A stretch of DNA of 64,000 bases from Pseudomonas syringae. Its GTDB lineage: Bacteria > Pseudomonadota > Gammaproteobacteria > Pseudomonadales > Pseudomonadaceae. The DNA is taken from assembly GCF_000737245.1 (NCBI RefSeq), contig NZ_JPQU01000036.1:1-64000 (forward strand), given 5' to 3'. The notes below the pieces were generated by a model. That model saw nothing but the letters and a program-made list of their open reading frames with translations, did not search any database and had not been told where the DNA came from. This document shows positions 8,110-17,020 of the stretch, piece by piece; the stretch's first letter is position 1, and the number at the start of each line of letters is the position of its first letter. A program made the position numbers and the translations under genes.

Positions 8110-9129
8110 TCAGCCCCGGCCGCAGCAGGTTTCGGGTCGACCGGTCAGCTGTTGCCAAGCCGTCAGCCCGGAGAAGGTGGCGGTTTGCTTATCGGCCGAC
8201 GGTTTGCTCGTTAGCGCGTGAGCGGATGACGTCGTGGATTTGAGCAGAGCATCAATGGCCTGGCTGTAAGCCTGTTTGCCCAGGCTCATGCTGTTGTTGT
8301 GATTGCCACCCGGCACCAGCAGCAGGTTCTTCGGCTCCTGTGCGGCGGCAAACAGTTCCTCGCTGAAGCGCGGGGGCACGAAACCGTCAGCTGTGCCGTG
8401 GACGATCAAGACGGGCATGTGGATCTCGGCGATCTTGTCGATGGAATCGAATTTCTGCGACAACAGCCAGCGAACCGGTAGTGAGGTGTAGCGATCCGCG
8501 ACGGCTGTGGCGACGTCTGCCAATGTGGTGAACGTGGACTCGATGATCAGCCCGCGAGCTTGAGCCGGTTCGTCGTTGCTCTGGCTGTCACGGCCCAGCT
8601 CCGCCGCCAGGTCGATTGCCACGGCGCCGCCCAGTGAGTGACCGTAAATAACCCTTCGGGTCGGGTCTGGTTGCAGGACTTTCAGGCGCTCCCAAGCGAC
8701 CCTCGCGTCTTCATAGACGGTAGCTTCCGAGGGCAGGGCCCCCTTACTCTGGCCAAAGCCGCGATAGTCGATGGCCAGCACCGAGAAGCCCAACGCATGC
8801 AACTGCTCGATGCGAAACAACTGGCCGGTCAGGTTCCAGCGCGAGCCATGCAGGTAAAGAATGGCTGGGGCGTCTTTGCGGTTTGCGGGCCACCACCAGG
8901 CATGAATGTTTTGCGCCAGGCCAAAATCTGAGGCCTTGAGCTCCAGCTCCTGCACGTCGGCAGGCAAACCGCTGTACCAGCTGGCGGTGCCGGGCTCGAT
9001 ACGAAACACCAGTTCGCGTTCCGTGTGCTGCAGCACGGAGCAACCCACCGGCAAGCCGACGATCACCACGAACATAAAGGTCCAGGTCAACCAGCGAGCT
9101 TTGAAGCGAGCCAGAGAAAATACGGCCAT
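8110..9129 (-). CDS. Membrane-anchored alpha/beta hydrolase
   Basis: This is a 339-residue serine hydrolase of the BEM46/ABHD13-like type. An N-terminal membrane segment (about 13-32) ends in VGCS, which might be a weak lipoprotein site or just an anchor. The oxyanion region LYLHGS is at 91-96, the nucleophile motif GHSLGG puts Ser165 at the elbow, the acid is in the VLIVHGTADGFVP segment, and the His is in PGGNHNNS. The last ~45 residues are Ser/Thr/Ala-rich and look unstructured. The substrate is unknown. Its 3' end lies 11 bases from the small acidic gene's stop (convergent). Confidence 0.82.
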   Translation of the reverse strand: MAVFSLARFKARWLTWTFMFVVIVGLPVGCSVLQHTERELVFRIEPGTASWYSGLPADVQELELKASDFGLAQNIHAWWWPANRKDAPAILYLHGSRWNLTGQLFRIEQLHALGFSVLAIDYRGFGQSKGALPSEATVYEDARVAWERLKVLQPDPTRRVIYGHSLGGAVAIDLAAELGRDSQSNDEPAQARGLIIESTFTTLADVATAVADRYTSLPVRWLLSQKFDSIDKIAEIHMPVLIVHGTADGFVPPRFSEELFAAAQEPKNLLLVPGGNHNNSMSLGKQAYSQAIDALLKSTTSSAHALTSKPSADKQTATFSGLTAWQQLTGRPETCCGRG

Positions 9130-9308
9130 TTACTTGGTTTCCCCAACTGGAAAGCGAAAGGCTGCCTGTCACGACGTTGTCATGATACCCATTGATGGCT
9201 CAGTTACAGCGCATTGCGCGCGCAGTTGGTCAGAAAAAGGCGGTAATGGCTGTGATAGAGCGGTTCGGCTTGCCTTTTCGCAACGTTGATCGGCTATCGC
9301 GTTTGATG

Positions 9309-10178
9309 TCACAGCTGTTTGAAATGATCCCCGATCAGCCGGATAAGGATCTCGCAGGCGGCACTGGGCTCCCCTGCTGCCTTGACCAGATGCAGCTCAT
9401 GCAGGGGTAGCGCGGGCAGACCGTCGTCGGCGTCGAGAATGCGCATCTGCGAGCTGACGCGCCCGCGATCAATGATGCCGATGGCCATGCCAGCGCAAAT
9501 AGTGGTTTCGAGGGCGCTGACGCCTGCGGTCATGACCACCGTGCGCCAGGCTCGGCCTACCGTGGTCAGCGCATCAATGGCAACGCCGCGATAAGGGCAG
9601 CCTTTACCATGCAATGCGAGGGGGACGGGTTTGTTCGGCGTCAGTTGGTAACCCACCGCTGCGACCCAGACCGGCTCGGTGGTGCCAAAGGTTCGAAGGG
9701 GCGGATCGGTTATTCGGGCGCCGGCAACCTCCACCAGAAATGCAAGATCCAGCCGGCCGCGCAGCAGGCGCTCGTTGAGTCGCCCGCTGGAGCCGGTTTC
9801 GATTTCCAGCTCTATCTGCGGGTATGCGCTGTTGAGCGGACCCAGAATACTTTGCAGTAGGGCCCCGGCGTACTCCTCGGAAATACCCAGTCGGGCCCGG
9901 CCGCTGACCGCCGGGGTAATGAACCCGGCCAGCATCCGGTCATGCATCTGCAATAACTCAGCGCTCTGTAACGCAAAGCGCCGTCCCAGCGGCGTCAGGA
10001 TCACAGCCTGATTGTCCCTCTCCAGCAGCCGCCCTCCCGCGATATCTTCCAGCCGCCGAATATGCAGGCTCACCGCTGACGGGCTGCGATTGAGGTAGGT
10101 AGACGCCGCGAGAAATTGCTCGAAACGCACCACAGCTTGAAAAGTGCGCAACAGGTCGATGTCCAGCGTTGAGTTCAT
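9309..10178 (-). CDS. LysR-type transcriptional regulator
   Basis: This LysR-family protein has an N-terminal HTH (LLRTFQAVVRFEQFLAASTYLNRSPSAVSLHIRRLE) and an effector-binding domain. The chosen start gives 289 residues; a longer frame from 10196 adds six. It is divergently transcribed from the EamA transporter with a spacer of about 100 bases and probably controls it. Confidence 0.85.
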   Translation of the reverse strand: MNSTLDIDLLRTFQAVVRFEQFLAASTYLNRSPSAVSLHIRRLEDIAGGRLLERDNQAVILTPLGRRFALQSAELLQMHDRMLAGFITPAVSGRARLGISEEYAGALLQSILGPLNSAYPQIELEIETGSSGRLNERLLRGRLDLAFLVEVAGARITDPPLRTFGTTEPVWVAAVGYQLTPNKPVPLALHGKGCPYRGVAIDALTTVGRAWRTVVMTAGVSALETTICAGMAIGIIDRGRVSSQMRILDADDGLPALPLHELHLVKAAGEPSAACEILIRLIGDHFKQL

Positions 10179-10277
10179 GGTTGATAAATCCTGCATCAGT
10201 GGTGCTGATCTTTTCGTTTGATTGAACTACCGGGTCATTCATACCATCAAGTTCATGCTGCATAACAGAGGTGTCAG

Positions 10278-11198
10278 ATGAATGGGGAACAGGTCGAATC
10301 GATAGCGCGGGCACAGCCGCTCACCAGGTCAACCCTCTGGACCAGCGGTTTGCTGCTGGGGCTAATGGTGCTGAGTTGGAGTTCGGGCTTCATCGGTTAT
10401 CGCTACGCCTCGGAGCACAGTGGCGTGATGGTGGTGACTTTCTGGCGCTTTGTGGCGGCGATGTTGCTGCTGTTGCCGCTGGTTGCTCGGACACTGCGGC
10501 AGGTGAGTGGGGCTGATATACGCCGCCATCTGCTGGTGGGACTGCTTGGCATTGCCGGATATATCGCCGCCATCGCGGGCTCCATCGGGTTGGGTGTCGC
10601 CCCTGGCACCAGTGCACTGATCGCCAACCTGTTACCGGTGACCATTGTGTTCTCGGCGGGCCTGGTCCCCGGCCAACGGACCCGTGGCGGCCAATGGTGG
10701 GGCGTCGCCTTGTGTGCGGCGGGGATGTTGATAGCCAGCGGTGCCAGCGTTGAGTTTTCCAAAGCGTCTGTCTGGGCCTATAGCTTGCCAGTGCTTGCAG
10801 TGGCTTTTCTAACGGCGGCGACCCTCTATCAGAAGCGCTGCGTATCCCGACCTGTGCCAGCGCTGACAGCGTTATTCATTCAGATCTGCGCGGCCTTGCC
10901 GGTGTTCGCTGTGTTGGCGGTGCTGGAAGGCAGTATCAAGCCGGTGATGTCCGCCGGGTTTGCTATCGGAATCGTGTGGCTGGTGGTGTTTTCCACCCTG
11001 GGCGGGTACGGCTTCTACTGGCTGTGCCTGCAACGCTTCAATGTGCAGAGCACCAGTGGCGCGTTGTTTCTGATTCCACCGGTCACCATGATCTGGGCAT
11101 CACTTCAGTTTGGTGACCCGCTGAGCATGACCGCGTTGATGGGTGTGGTGTTGACGCTGCTGGGGTTGCCGCTTCTGCGCCGACGTGATCGGGCATGA
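10278..11198 (+). CDS. EamA/DMT-family transporter
   Basis: This 306-residue protein has about ten membrane segments in two EamA repeats. The first carries SSGFIGYRYA and FWRFVAAMLL, which match the conserved exporter pattern for amino acids and metabolites. AGAGG lies about ten bases before the ATG. The substrate is unknown; regulation by the divergent LysR is inferred. Confidence 0.82.
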   Translation: MNGEQVESIARAQPLTRSTLWTSGLLLGLMVLSWSSGFIGYRYASEHSGVMVVTFWRFVAAMLLLLPLVARTLRQVSGADIRRHLLVGLLGIAGYIAAIAGSIGLGVAPGTSALIANLLPVTIVFSAGLVPGQRTRGGQWWGVALCAAGMLIASGASVEFSKASVWAYSLPVLAVAFLTAATLYQKRCVSRPVPALTALFIQICAALPVFAVLAVLEGSIKPVMSAGFAIGIVWLVVFSTLGGYGFYWLCLQRFNVQSTSGALFLIPPVTMIWASLQFGDPLSMTALMGVVLTLLGLPLLRRRDRA

Positions 11199-11232
11199 AA
11201 AAGCCGCCTTCTCGTGGGAGAGGGCGGCTTGG
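11197..11232. terminator. Bidirectional rho-independent terminator
   Basis: The stem AAGCCGCC (11201-11208) pairs with GGCGGCTT (11223-11230). An A-run to its left gives a T-tract for minus-strand transcripts (the 24-aa miniprotein gene). On the plus strand it serves the EamA gene, with only a weak T-tract. Confidence 0.8.
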
Positions 11233-11252
11233 TCTTGATCAGTTGCAGGTGA

Positions 11253-11327
11253 TCAATGCATGAACAGCGCGATCAAGATAATGATCGGGATCGGCACGCC
11301 GAGGAACAATAGAAGTAATGAGCGCAT
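11253..11327 (-). CDS. 24-residue hydrophobic membrane miniprotein
   Basis: The product is almost entirely one membrane helix: it starts MRSLLLLLFLG and ends ALFMH, with a Pro-Ile-Pro kink in the middle. The start has AGGAGAACTACA directly upstream, an excellent Shine-Dalgarno. It lies 15 bases downstream of the stop of the PhnA-like membrane protein gene on the same strand and ends about 20 bases before the terminator stem. This implies a two-gene operon. Its function is unknown; a partner or regulator role for the upstream membrane protein is inferred from position only. Confidence 0.7.
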   Translation of the reverse strand: MRSLLLLFLGVPIPIIILIALFMH

Positions 11328-11342
11328 TGTAGTTCTCCTGGC

Positions 11343-12284
11343 TTATCGAGCCGTTGTTGTAGTGGTGGTGTAAGGACGTGCTTCAAGGTAGGTGACAGCG
11401 TCACGACGGCGACCGCCGAAGACTGCAGCCAGGCTGGCAAAGAACGCACCGCAGAGCAGGGCAACGAAGGTCCAGAGTGCAGTCATGGCTGCGACTTTGG
11501 CGGCGGTTTCAGCAGCGTTTTTCGCAGCCAGCTTGGCGTCTTCATAAGACTGACGAGCCTGGCCATAGACTTGATCAACGCGACGCTCAGCATCGGCCTG
11601 GCTCAAATTGGTACGTTGAGCGATCAATTGAGCGAGGTAGGTACGGTCTTCTGCACTCAACTGACCGCCGTTGTTGATGGTTCGGGCGAAGATGCGCACT
11701 ACCACGGCGTGGGCTGCGTCATCGCTGACCGCCGCTGGGCGGTCATCGCGAAACAGGCTGTCCACAAAATAGCCGTAGTCCTGTCCGCTGGCGTTGCTGT
11801 TACTGGCAGCACTACCGGCCACTTGGGTCGCCGCACTGGCAGCACCGGAAGCCATGCTAGCGCCTGCTTTCACACCGCCACCGACAATGTTGCTGACCGA
11901 ACCCACGATAAGCAACGCTGCGACGAGCGTGGCGACCGCCCAGGACAGGAAGCCATGGGCTGTGTCACGGAAATACACTTCATCCCCATGCAGATTGGCC
12001 CACTTCACTCGCAGTCTGCCGGCGATATAGCCGCCCAGACCGGAAGCAATGATTTGCGTGAATGCCAGCCATACCACCGTCGAGATGCCGATAGCCTTGG
12101 CGCTCATACCACTATCTTCCCAAGGCGAGATGGCGGAAAAGCCGAGGCCGGCGCCAAGCAATAGCAGGATTAAAGACAGCGCAGCGGCGCCAGCGGCACC
12201 GGCAAAGATTGCACCCCAGGAAACTCCTGAGTGGTTGGTGGATTCTTGCGCGGCAGTTGGGTAAGTGTCGGGGGATGAAATCAT
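11343..12284 (-). CDS. PhnA-like membrane protein
   Basis: This 313-residue integral membrane protein is of the type often annotated 'PhnA-like', though it is unrelated to phosphonoacetate hydrolase. N-terminal hydrophobic segments (about 22-50, 68-88 and 113-133) are followed by an Ala/Ser/Gly-rich stretch, a soluble segment (about 165-255), a C-terminal membrane helix and a Thr-repeat tail (TTTTTTAR). The soluble part (AEDRTYLAQLIAQRTNLSQADAERRVDQVYGQARQSYEDAK) looks like a helical bundle. Function is unknown. It is co-transcribed with the 24-residue miniprotein. Confidence 0.75.
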   Translation of the reverse strand: MISSPDTYPTAAQESTNHSGVSWGAIFAGAAGAAALSLILLLLGAGLGFSAISPWEDSGMSAKAIGISTVVWLAFTQIIASGLGGYIAGRLRVKWANLHGDEVYFRDTAHGFLSWAVATLVAALLIVGSVSNIVGGGVKAGASMASGAASAATQVAGSAASNSNASGQDYGYFVDSLFRDDRPAAVSDDAAHAVVVRIFARTINNGGQLSAEDRTYLAQLIAQRTNLSQADAERRVDQVYGQARQSYEDAKLAAKNAAETAAKVAAMTALWTFVALLCGAFFASLAAVFGGRRRDAVTYLEARPYTTTTTTAR

Positions 12285-12625
12285 TATTTTTCTACTCCGT
12301 GAATAAAGTTGTTACATCTCACGGGGGTCATTGCAGCCGTTGTGCCAAATATCATGATTTTAAATAAACCAATTAAATCAGTCAGTTATAGAAAGTATTT
12401 GATAATTCAGTCATGCATTTTGCAAGGTAGGGTCTGCCGTTACAGGCGTTCTGCATGAGCTCATGCACGTTCGCGATTAGGTGGGGCAGTTTGTAGAGCT
12501 AAACTTGTTGTCCCATCATTCCAGGGCAAGCGTGCGACTCCAAACGTTTGCGTCGTGCTAATAGCGTGACTTCGCATATAGTGTCTAAGCGCTTGTTATC
12601 CCTTTCTTCAAGAGGTTACTACTCC
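12285..12625. other. Gene-free spacer, AT-rich, with a 16-bp palindrome
   Basis: This lies between the PhnA-like gene (minus) and the GNAT gene (plus) and should hold both promoters. A perfect 16-bp palindrome, TGCATGAGCTCATGCA, is at 12452-12467, a possible operator. Confidence 0.5.
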
Positions 12626-13108
12626 ATGTTTCTGAATCGCCCCCTGGAAGAAAAAGACATCTCCGTCGTGTGCTCACTGCCACAGAATGTCGACGAGCTG
12701 TTTTATATGTTCCCCCGAGCGACTTGGCCATTGACCCCGCCGCAGCTCGTAGACGCCCTGGACAATCATTCCGATTCGACGGTGATCGAGATGAATGGCG
12801 AGGTGGTGGGTTATGCAAATTTTTCTCGCAGTGATTTTCGCGGTCGGTGTTCGCTGGGCAACGTTATCATCGCGCCCAAGGCCCGCTCCCGAGGCGTTGG
12901 GAGATACCTCATCGGTTGCATGATGGATCTGGCGTTCGATAAGCATGAGGCTAGCGAGATGACGGCTTCGTGCTACAACCATAACGTTCCCGGCCTGCTG
13001 TTTTACCCGAAGCTGGGGTTTCGGCCGTATGCCATCGACGAACGTCGGGACAAGCACGGCGGTCGCGTGGCATTGATCCATTTGCGGCTTCCCCGTAGCG
13101 TTGAGTAA
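12626..13108 (+). CDS. GNAT-family N-acetyltransferase
   Basis: This 160-residue protein has the acetyl-CoA pyrophosphate loop motif (KARSRGVGRYLIGCMM, about residues 92-107) and the C-terminal FYPKLGFRP. The ATG at 12626 is preceded by AGAGG; earlier in-frame codons have no ribosome site. The acceptor substrate is unknown. Confidence 0.85.
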   Translation: MFLNRPLEEKDISVVCSLPQNVDELFYMFPRATWPLTPPQLVDALDNHSDSTVIEMNGEVVGYANFSRSDFRGRCSLGNVIIAPKARSRGVGRYLIGCMMDLAFDKHEASEMTASCYNHNVPGLLFYPKLGFRPYAIDERRDKHGGRVALIHLRLPRSVE

Positions 13109-13445
13109 AGGATCCACGAGGACCGTCAGTCGGCTGTAACGGCTGACGAGTCCTCGACTTGGCGTTGTTTTGATTCAAGTCAGTTAAACACGCCGAATAA
13201 AGTTGTTAAGTGAATCGATTCTTCTAATTGTTTATATAAGCATTTGGTTAATGCCCAGCTTGGAGCGAATAAATGGAGATTGCTTCAATAGGGTGCGTGG
13301 CGTATAACAAAACATGCCTGCGGATTCATGGCGACGTTTATCTGGCTGGCAAAGGAAACTCAATAGGTAGTATCTATCAGTCGTACATATAACAAGCGCA
13401 GTCCGCTGTAGTGGGGTTGTGGGCACGCAGAACAAGGAGAAACAC
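13109..13445. other. Gene-free spacer with terminator-like hairpin
   Basis: A hairpin at 13117-13156 (CGAGGAC and CGTCAG arms with their complements) directly follows the GNAT gene and probably ends its transcript, though no T-tract follows. The rest is AT-rich and carries the promoter of the DUF1652 gene. No other gene is seen. Confidence 0.5.
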
Positions 13446-13733
13446 ATGATTGCGTACAGACTTTCCACCCTCGAGTTACGGAGTATTGTCGAGGGCGCTT
13501 TCCTGCCTTTACGTTGTACCTGTAGCGTGGCGCCTGATGCGTCGATGACGGTGCAAATAACCGATCCAGATTCCGAGCGCGTCGAGTTGTTCGTCACCGG
13601 AATTTCCTTGGATCGCCTCAACACTACCCGGGAAATCTCCGAGCTGGTGGCAGAGTTGCGCTACGACCTGGCTCACACCCGGCAGCTCCATGGACGGCAG
13701 GGCTCACATCGCGGAGTCAGTGGGTTTAGCTAA
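13446..13733 (+). CDS. DUF1652 protein
   Basis: This is a 95-residue Pseudomonas-specific small protein. The segment STLELRSIVEGAFLPLRCTCSVAPDASMTVQITDP is the hallmark of DUF1652. AAGGAG at about 13434 fixes the ATG. Function is unknown; family members are soluble and abundant in Pseudomonas. Confidence 0.85.
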   Translation: MIAYRLSTLELRSIVEGAFLPLRCTCSVAPDASMTVQITDPDSERVELFVTGISLDRLNTTREISELVAELRYDLAHTRQLHGRQGSHRGVSGFS

Positions 13734-14052
13734 GTGGAGTGACGGTAATCAGGAGTTCTTCAAGTCGTTTTGACCAGCCGCTGTGCATGATGGCATCGCG
13801 GCTTTTGTTTGCCTGATGGTCTAACGTCTAAACGCGTCCACCTAAGCGGATCAGGAACTATACATACGGTCAAACGGGCACTTCGGGCGCTGTGAATTCT
13901 TTCTTGGATCCATGACGCCTTACTCTGAGGATTTAGTAATACCCAGTAATAAAATGCTCTCATCGTTGCTCAAGGTTATATAAGCCGTTCGAGGGTTTAT
14001 ATAACCTAATGCGGAGATGTCTTGATCTTAGAGTTCTAGGTTGTACGACCTC
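13734..14052. other. Gene-free spacer with a 10-bp inverted repeat
   Basis: No convincing gene is present. The perfect inverted repeat GGTTATATAA (13974-13983) / TTATATAACC (13997-14006), with a 13-base loop, is the only structure noticed. It lies between the 3' ends of two convergent genes. Confidence 0.45.
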
Positions 14053-14367
14053 CTAATGTATTGAGCGTCTCCGTTCATTTTCGAATAGTAACTTGAACGC
14101 TTGGACATCGGCATCAGCGGCAATGTAGTGATCGCGGATCGGTCCTGCTTCAATTTGACCTTCTAGCGCAACACGGATCACCGATGACTTAGGCAGATAG
14201 TCCGGCACTTCCCCCAGAATGGTCAGCTCCCGCAGTCGATGCCCGTTCTGCTCAACCGTCGTCAGCCGGACTCGACAGGTGGCTTGCATTGGGATCGGTC
14301 CGAACAGTGTGTCCCGGGAGTAGTCGATCTCGGCGATGCCAGATCGAGAGTCTTTCTCAAAATTCAT
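14053..14367 (-). CDS. Hypothetical protein
   Basis: This is a 104-residue soluble protein of no recognised family. GAGG at seven bases' spacing supports the ATG at 14367. The frame stays open to 14430, but the upstream starts have weak ribosome sites. It has a beta-rich middle (IPMQATCRVRLTTVEQNGHRLRELTILGEV) and is convergent with the DUF1652 gene. Confidence 0.55.
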   Translation of the reverse strand: MNFEKDSRSGIAEIDYSRDTLFGPIPMQATCRVRLTTVEQNGHRLRELTILGEVPDYLPKSSVIRVALEGQIEAGPIRDHYIAADADVQAFKLLFENERRRSIH

Positions 14368-14558
14368 GTCTGCTACCTCTGCATCCATTCGAGTTTTAAT
14401 TGCGTCTGTAGACATGGATATTCGATCCAATCAAATAGTTCTGACCGATTGGGCGAATGGTCGTCTCCGTTCATCGGGGAACCCATGTAAGTGCATCACA
14501 CGCTGACTTTCTGCCCCTGAAACGCTGTCCATTGCTTACCTTTCTGGAGGAACGAGTC

Positions 14559-14999
14559 ATGAAATCAGCGCCGTCTCTCATTGCCGCATCTCTCGCGCTT
14601 TTGACATCGGGCAGCGTGCACGCCGGCGAGATGAGTAATCCTCTTGTGGTAGAACGTTGGAAATCCCGTCCTTTGGTGGTGATCGTGCCGAATGCTCAGG
14701 ATCCGATCCTGGTCAGCTTGAAGCGAGCCCTGCAGGAACCTGCAAACCGTGAAGCTTTCATTGAGCGGGAAATGGTCCTGTACACCGTTGTTGATGGCGT
14801 AGGTACTCGAAACGACGAGCCTTTAGGCGAGCCTGAAACAGCAGGGCTTCTTAAGGGCCTGGGGGTGGAAACCTCCGCTCCTGGCAGAGTCATACTGGTG
14901 GGCAAGGACGGCGGCAAAAAGATGGAGCAAACAGGGCAGGTCTTGCCCAGGGACCTGTTTGCATTGATTGATCAGATGCCCATGCGCCAGAAGCCTTGA
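14559..14999 (+). CDS. DUF4174 protein, exported
   Basis: This 146-residue protein has a clear signal peptide (MKSAPSLIAASLALLTSGSVHA, cleavage about residue 22). The mature part (RPLVVIVPNAQDPILVSLKRAL...GRVILVGKDGGKKMEQTGQVLPRDLFALIDQMPMR) fits DUF4174, a small family with a thioredoxin-like fold prediction. GGAGG precedes the ATG. Function is unknown. Confidence 0.75.
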   Translation: MKSAPSLIAASLALLTSGSVHAGEMSNPLVVERWKSRPLVVIVPNAQDPILVSLKRALQEPANREAFIEREMVLYTVVDGVGTRNDEPLGEPETAGLLKGLGVETSAPGRVILVGKDGGKKMEQTGQVLPRDLFALIDQMPMRQKP

Positions 15000-15041
15000 A
15001 CTGTCTTTATCGAAACGTGCCGCGGCAACGCTCAACCACGC

Positions 15042-15079
15042 AAAAAAAAGCCGTGAATGCTGTACGAGCAATCACGGCT
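15042..15079 (-). terminator. Rho-independent terminator (minus strand)
   Basis: The stem AGCCGTGA (15049-15056) pairs with TCACGGCT (15072-15079), flanked on its left by eight A's that become a T-tract on the minus strand. It ends the DUF3509 transcript. It also sits downstream of the DUF4174 gene. Confidence 0.85.
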
Positions 15080-15133
15080 AAATAATGGGAGCGAAGCGTT
15101 TGAATCGAACAACAGGGATGAAGCAATCAACAA

Positions 15134-15412
15134 TTAACGCGTGTGATAAGTAGGCAGATCAAAGCGGTGCTGGCTTTGCAGCATCGAGATCGCTGGCAGT
15201 TCACTGGCCTGTGCAGCGAGGTCGCGGCGGATTGCGCTAATCACCCATTCCAACTGAACTGGAGTATGGAGCTGGGCGTAGGACACGGAGCGACGAATCT
15301 GTTTGCCGTCACCATTACGCAACGAAAGCAGCACACCACCATCCGGACGGGCTTGGGTGGTTACGTCGAATTCGGAAAATACGGAAGCGAATTTTTCTTG
15401 AATATAAGTCAT
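15134..15412 (-). CDS. DUF3509 protein
   Basis: This 92-residue small protein found mainly in Pseudomonas has the N-terminal pattern MTYIQEKFASVFSEFDVTT and the middle GGVLLSLRNGDGKQIRRSV, typical of DUF3509. GGAG sits nine bases before the ATG at 15412; a second in-frame ATG five codons upstream is less likely. Function is unknown. Confidence 0.8.
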   Translation of the reverse strand: MTYIQEKFASVFSEFDVTTQARPDGGVLLSLRNGDGKQIRRSVSYAQLHTPVQLEWVISAIRRDLAAQASELPAISMLQSQHRFDLPTYHTR

Positions 15413-15864
15413 GTCTAGCGGCTCCATTGCTCATGGGATAACAAGCTTGGTAGTACTAGTGCAGTGACTGTGCCAGTATTCGAATTATTGTAAAAACGTT
15501 ATAAATCAACAGCTTACAAATTAAATAAAAATCCTCTCTCGTGCATTCTGCATGAATGGTCATCGGGCATCCTGCATTTTGCGGGTTTTTACCGTTTTTT
15601 TTGCATGGGCTGGGGAACTTTGTGCAGGGCGGTATGAGCAGCTGATGGCTCAAGGTGCGGGTGGGGCACATCCTCAGACAGCGATTCTGCTTTTTTATTC
15701 GAATACTCAAACAATCAAAAACGCATACCTGCTCTTTCAGCCAGTGGCCATGGGATGTCGGCAACGTGTCTTGACCTGCGGCGAACCGCTCGGGAGACTT
15801 GCGGTCATTTGATTACGCCAGGCTGTTTCAGCCTTTAGCTCAGTCTTGAATAACAGGAGTCAAC
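15413..15864. other. Gene-free spacer upstream of the ankyrin gene
   Basis: This is AT-rich in its first half. It holds the promoters of the divergent DUF3509 and ankyrin genes. An 86-codon frame at 15552-15812 was rejected (no ribosome site, no family). Confidence 0.5.
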
Positions 15865-16404
15865 ATGTCAGACCAGAACACCACGCACGGCCAAGGGCCT
15901 GTGGCCATGACCGATGATGAGGCGCTGGAGTTTGCCGAGCAGGTGTTTGACGTTGCCCGTCGTGGCGATGCGGTCATGCTCGATAAGTTATTAGAGAAGG
16001 GCCTGACCCCGAATTTGCGCAATCACAAGGGCGATACGCTGCTGATGCTCGCCAGCTACCACAGCCATCAGGACGCGGTACAGACGCTTCTCAAGTATCA
16101 GGCTGACCCGGAAATCCGTAACGACAATGGACAAAGCCCTATCGCGGGGGCCGCGTTCAAAGGGGATCTGGCGGTGGTGAAACTGCTGGTCGAGGCTGGC
16201 GCAGAGGTCGAGGGCGCTTCGGCTGACGGGCGCACGGCATTGATGATGGCGGCCATGTTCAACCGCACTGAAATCGTCGACTACCTGATCAGCAAGGGCG
16301 CGAACCCGCACGCACAGGATGCCAAGGGCGTTACCCCTCTGGCAGCAGCGCAGACCATGGGCGCTGCCGATACAGCTGAGCAGTTAAGCAAACTGGTCGG
16401 CTGA
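15865..16404 (+). CDS. Ankyrin-repeat protein
   Basis: This 179-residue protein has four ankyrin-type repeats (NHKGDTLLMLASYHSHQDAVQTLL, NDNGQSPIAGAAFKGDLAVVKLL, SADGRTALMMAAMFNRTEIVDYL and DAKGVTPLAAAQTMG). Each shows the TPLxxAA/L...VxxLL pattern. There is no signal peptide, unlike the periplasmic AnkB that accompanies catalase in Pseudomonas; no catalase gene is nearby. It is probably a cytoplasmic protein-binding adaptor. AGGAG lies ten bases before the ATG. Confidence 0.88.
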   Translation: MSDQNTTHGQGPVAMTDDEALEFAEQVFDVARRGDAVMLDKLLEKGLTPNLRNHKGDTLLMLASYHSHQDAVQTLLKYQADPEIRNDNGQSPIAGAAFKGDLAVVKLLVEAGAEVEGASADGRTALMMAAMFNRTEIVDYLISKGANPHAQDAKGVTPLAAAQTMGAADTAEQLSKLVG

Positions 16405-16498
16405 TGAATTCATAGACCTGTGAATGCATAGATAGAGGCGCGGAGGATTTGCCGGTATCCTTCGCGCCTTATTTTTTGCTCGGCATCAGGATGACCCC

Positions 16499-17020
16499 AT
16501 GAAAAATCAACTCATCGAATTAATCGGTAAAATCAGTTCGGGTTGCATGGGCGAGCAGGATATTGAGCGAATTGCTGATGAAGCAGCCCAGGCTTACGCT
16601 GATCCGCAAGCCTTTCTGCAAGCCAACCCGGACGTCAACTACGACGAAACCTTTCCGATTGCCCTCGGTGAGTGGGTGGTGGTTGGCAGCCTCCCGGATA
16701 CCGTGCTGTTCCAGGCCGATAGCTACATGGATCTGTTTGCCCAGATCGTCGAGTCCTTTGGCCCCGATGTCGCGTTTAATATCAAGCCCAAGCAGCTGGC
16801 CAAGGTCGAAGCGTTGACGGCGCTCAACCGGATTCAGATCCAGCTGGGCAGCATGAACAAGGAAATGGGCGGTTACGTGCTGATGAATTTCAGCCAGCCG
16901 CTGGATGATGAAATCCAGGCGGTACTGGTATACGGCAACGATCAGGCACGTGTCGTTGAGCTATGTGCTGGCGTGGGCATTCACGCAGCGCCCGCTCTTG
17001 AAGCGCTGCGTAACGCTTAA
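16499..17020 (+). CDS. Hypothetical soluble protein
   Basis: This 173-residue protein has no family recognised. It starts ATGAAAAATCAACTC, is helix-rich at the N-terminus, and has a middle segment with several beta strands (FPIALGEWVVVGSLPDTVLFQADSY). It overlaps the 3' end of the ZIP gene by four bases (convergent). No clear Shine-Dalgarno was identified. Confidence 0.6.
   Translation: MKNQLIELIGKISSGCMGEQDIERIADEAAQAYADPQAFLQANPDVNYDETFPIALGEWVVVGSLPDTVLFQADSYMDLFAQIVESFGPDVAFNIKPKQLAKVEALTALNRIQIQLGSMNKEMGGYVLMNFSQPLDDEIQAVLVYGNDQARVVELCAGVGIHAAPALEALRNA

Noticed and set aside
13760..13963. 67-codon minus-strand frame
   Set aside because: No ribosome site and unusual composition; overlaps the gene-free spacer without support.
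15552..15812. 86-codon plus-strand frame upstream of the ankyrin gene
   Set aside because: No Shine-Dalgarno, no family, AT-rich leader-like sequence.
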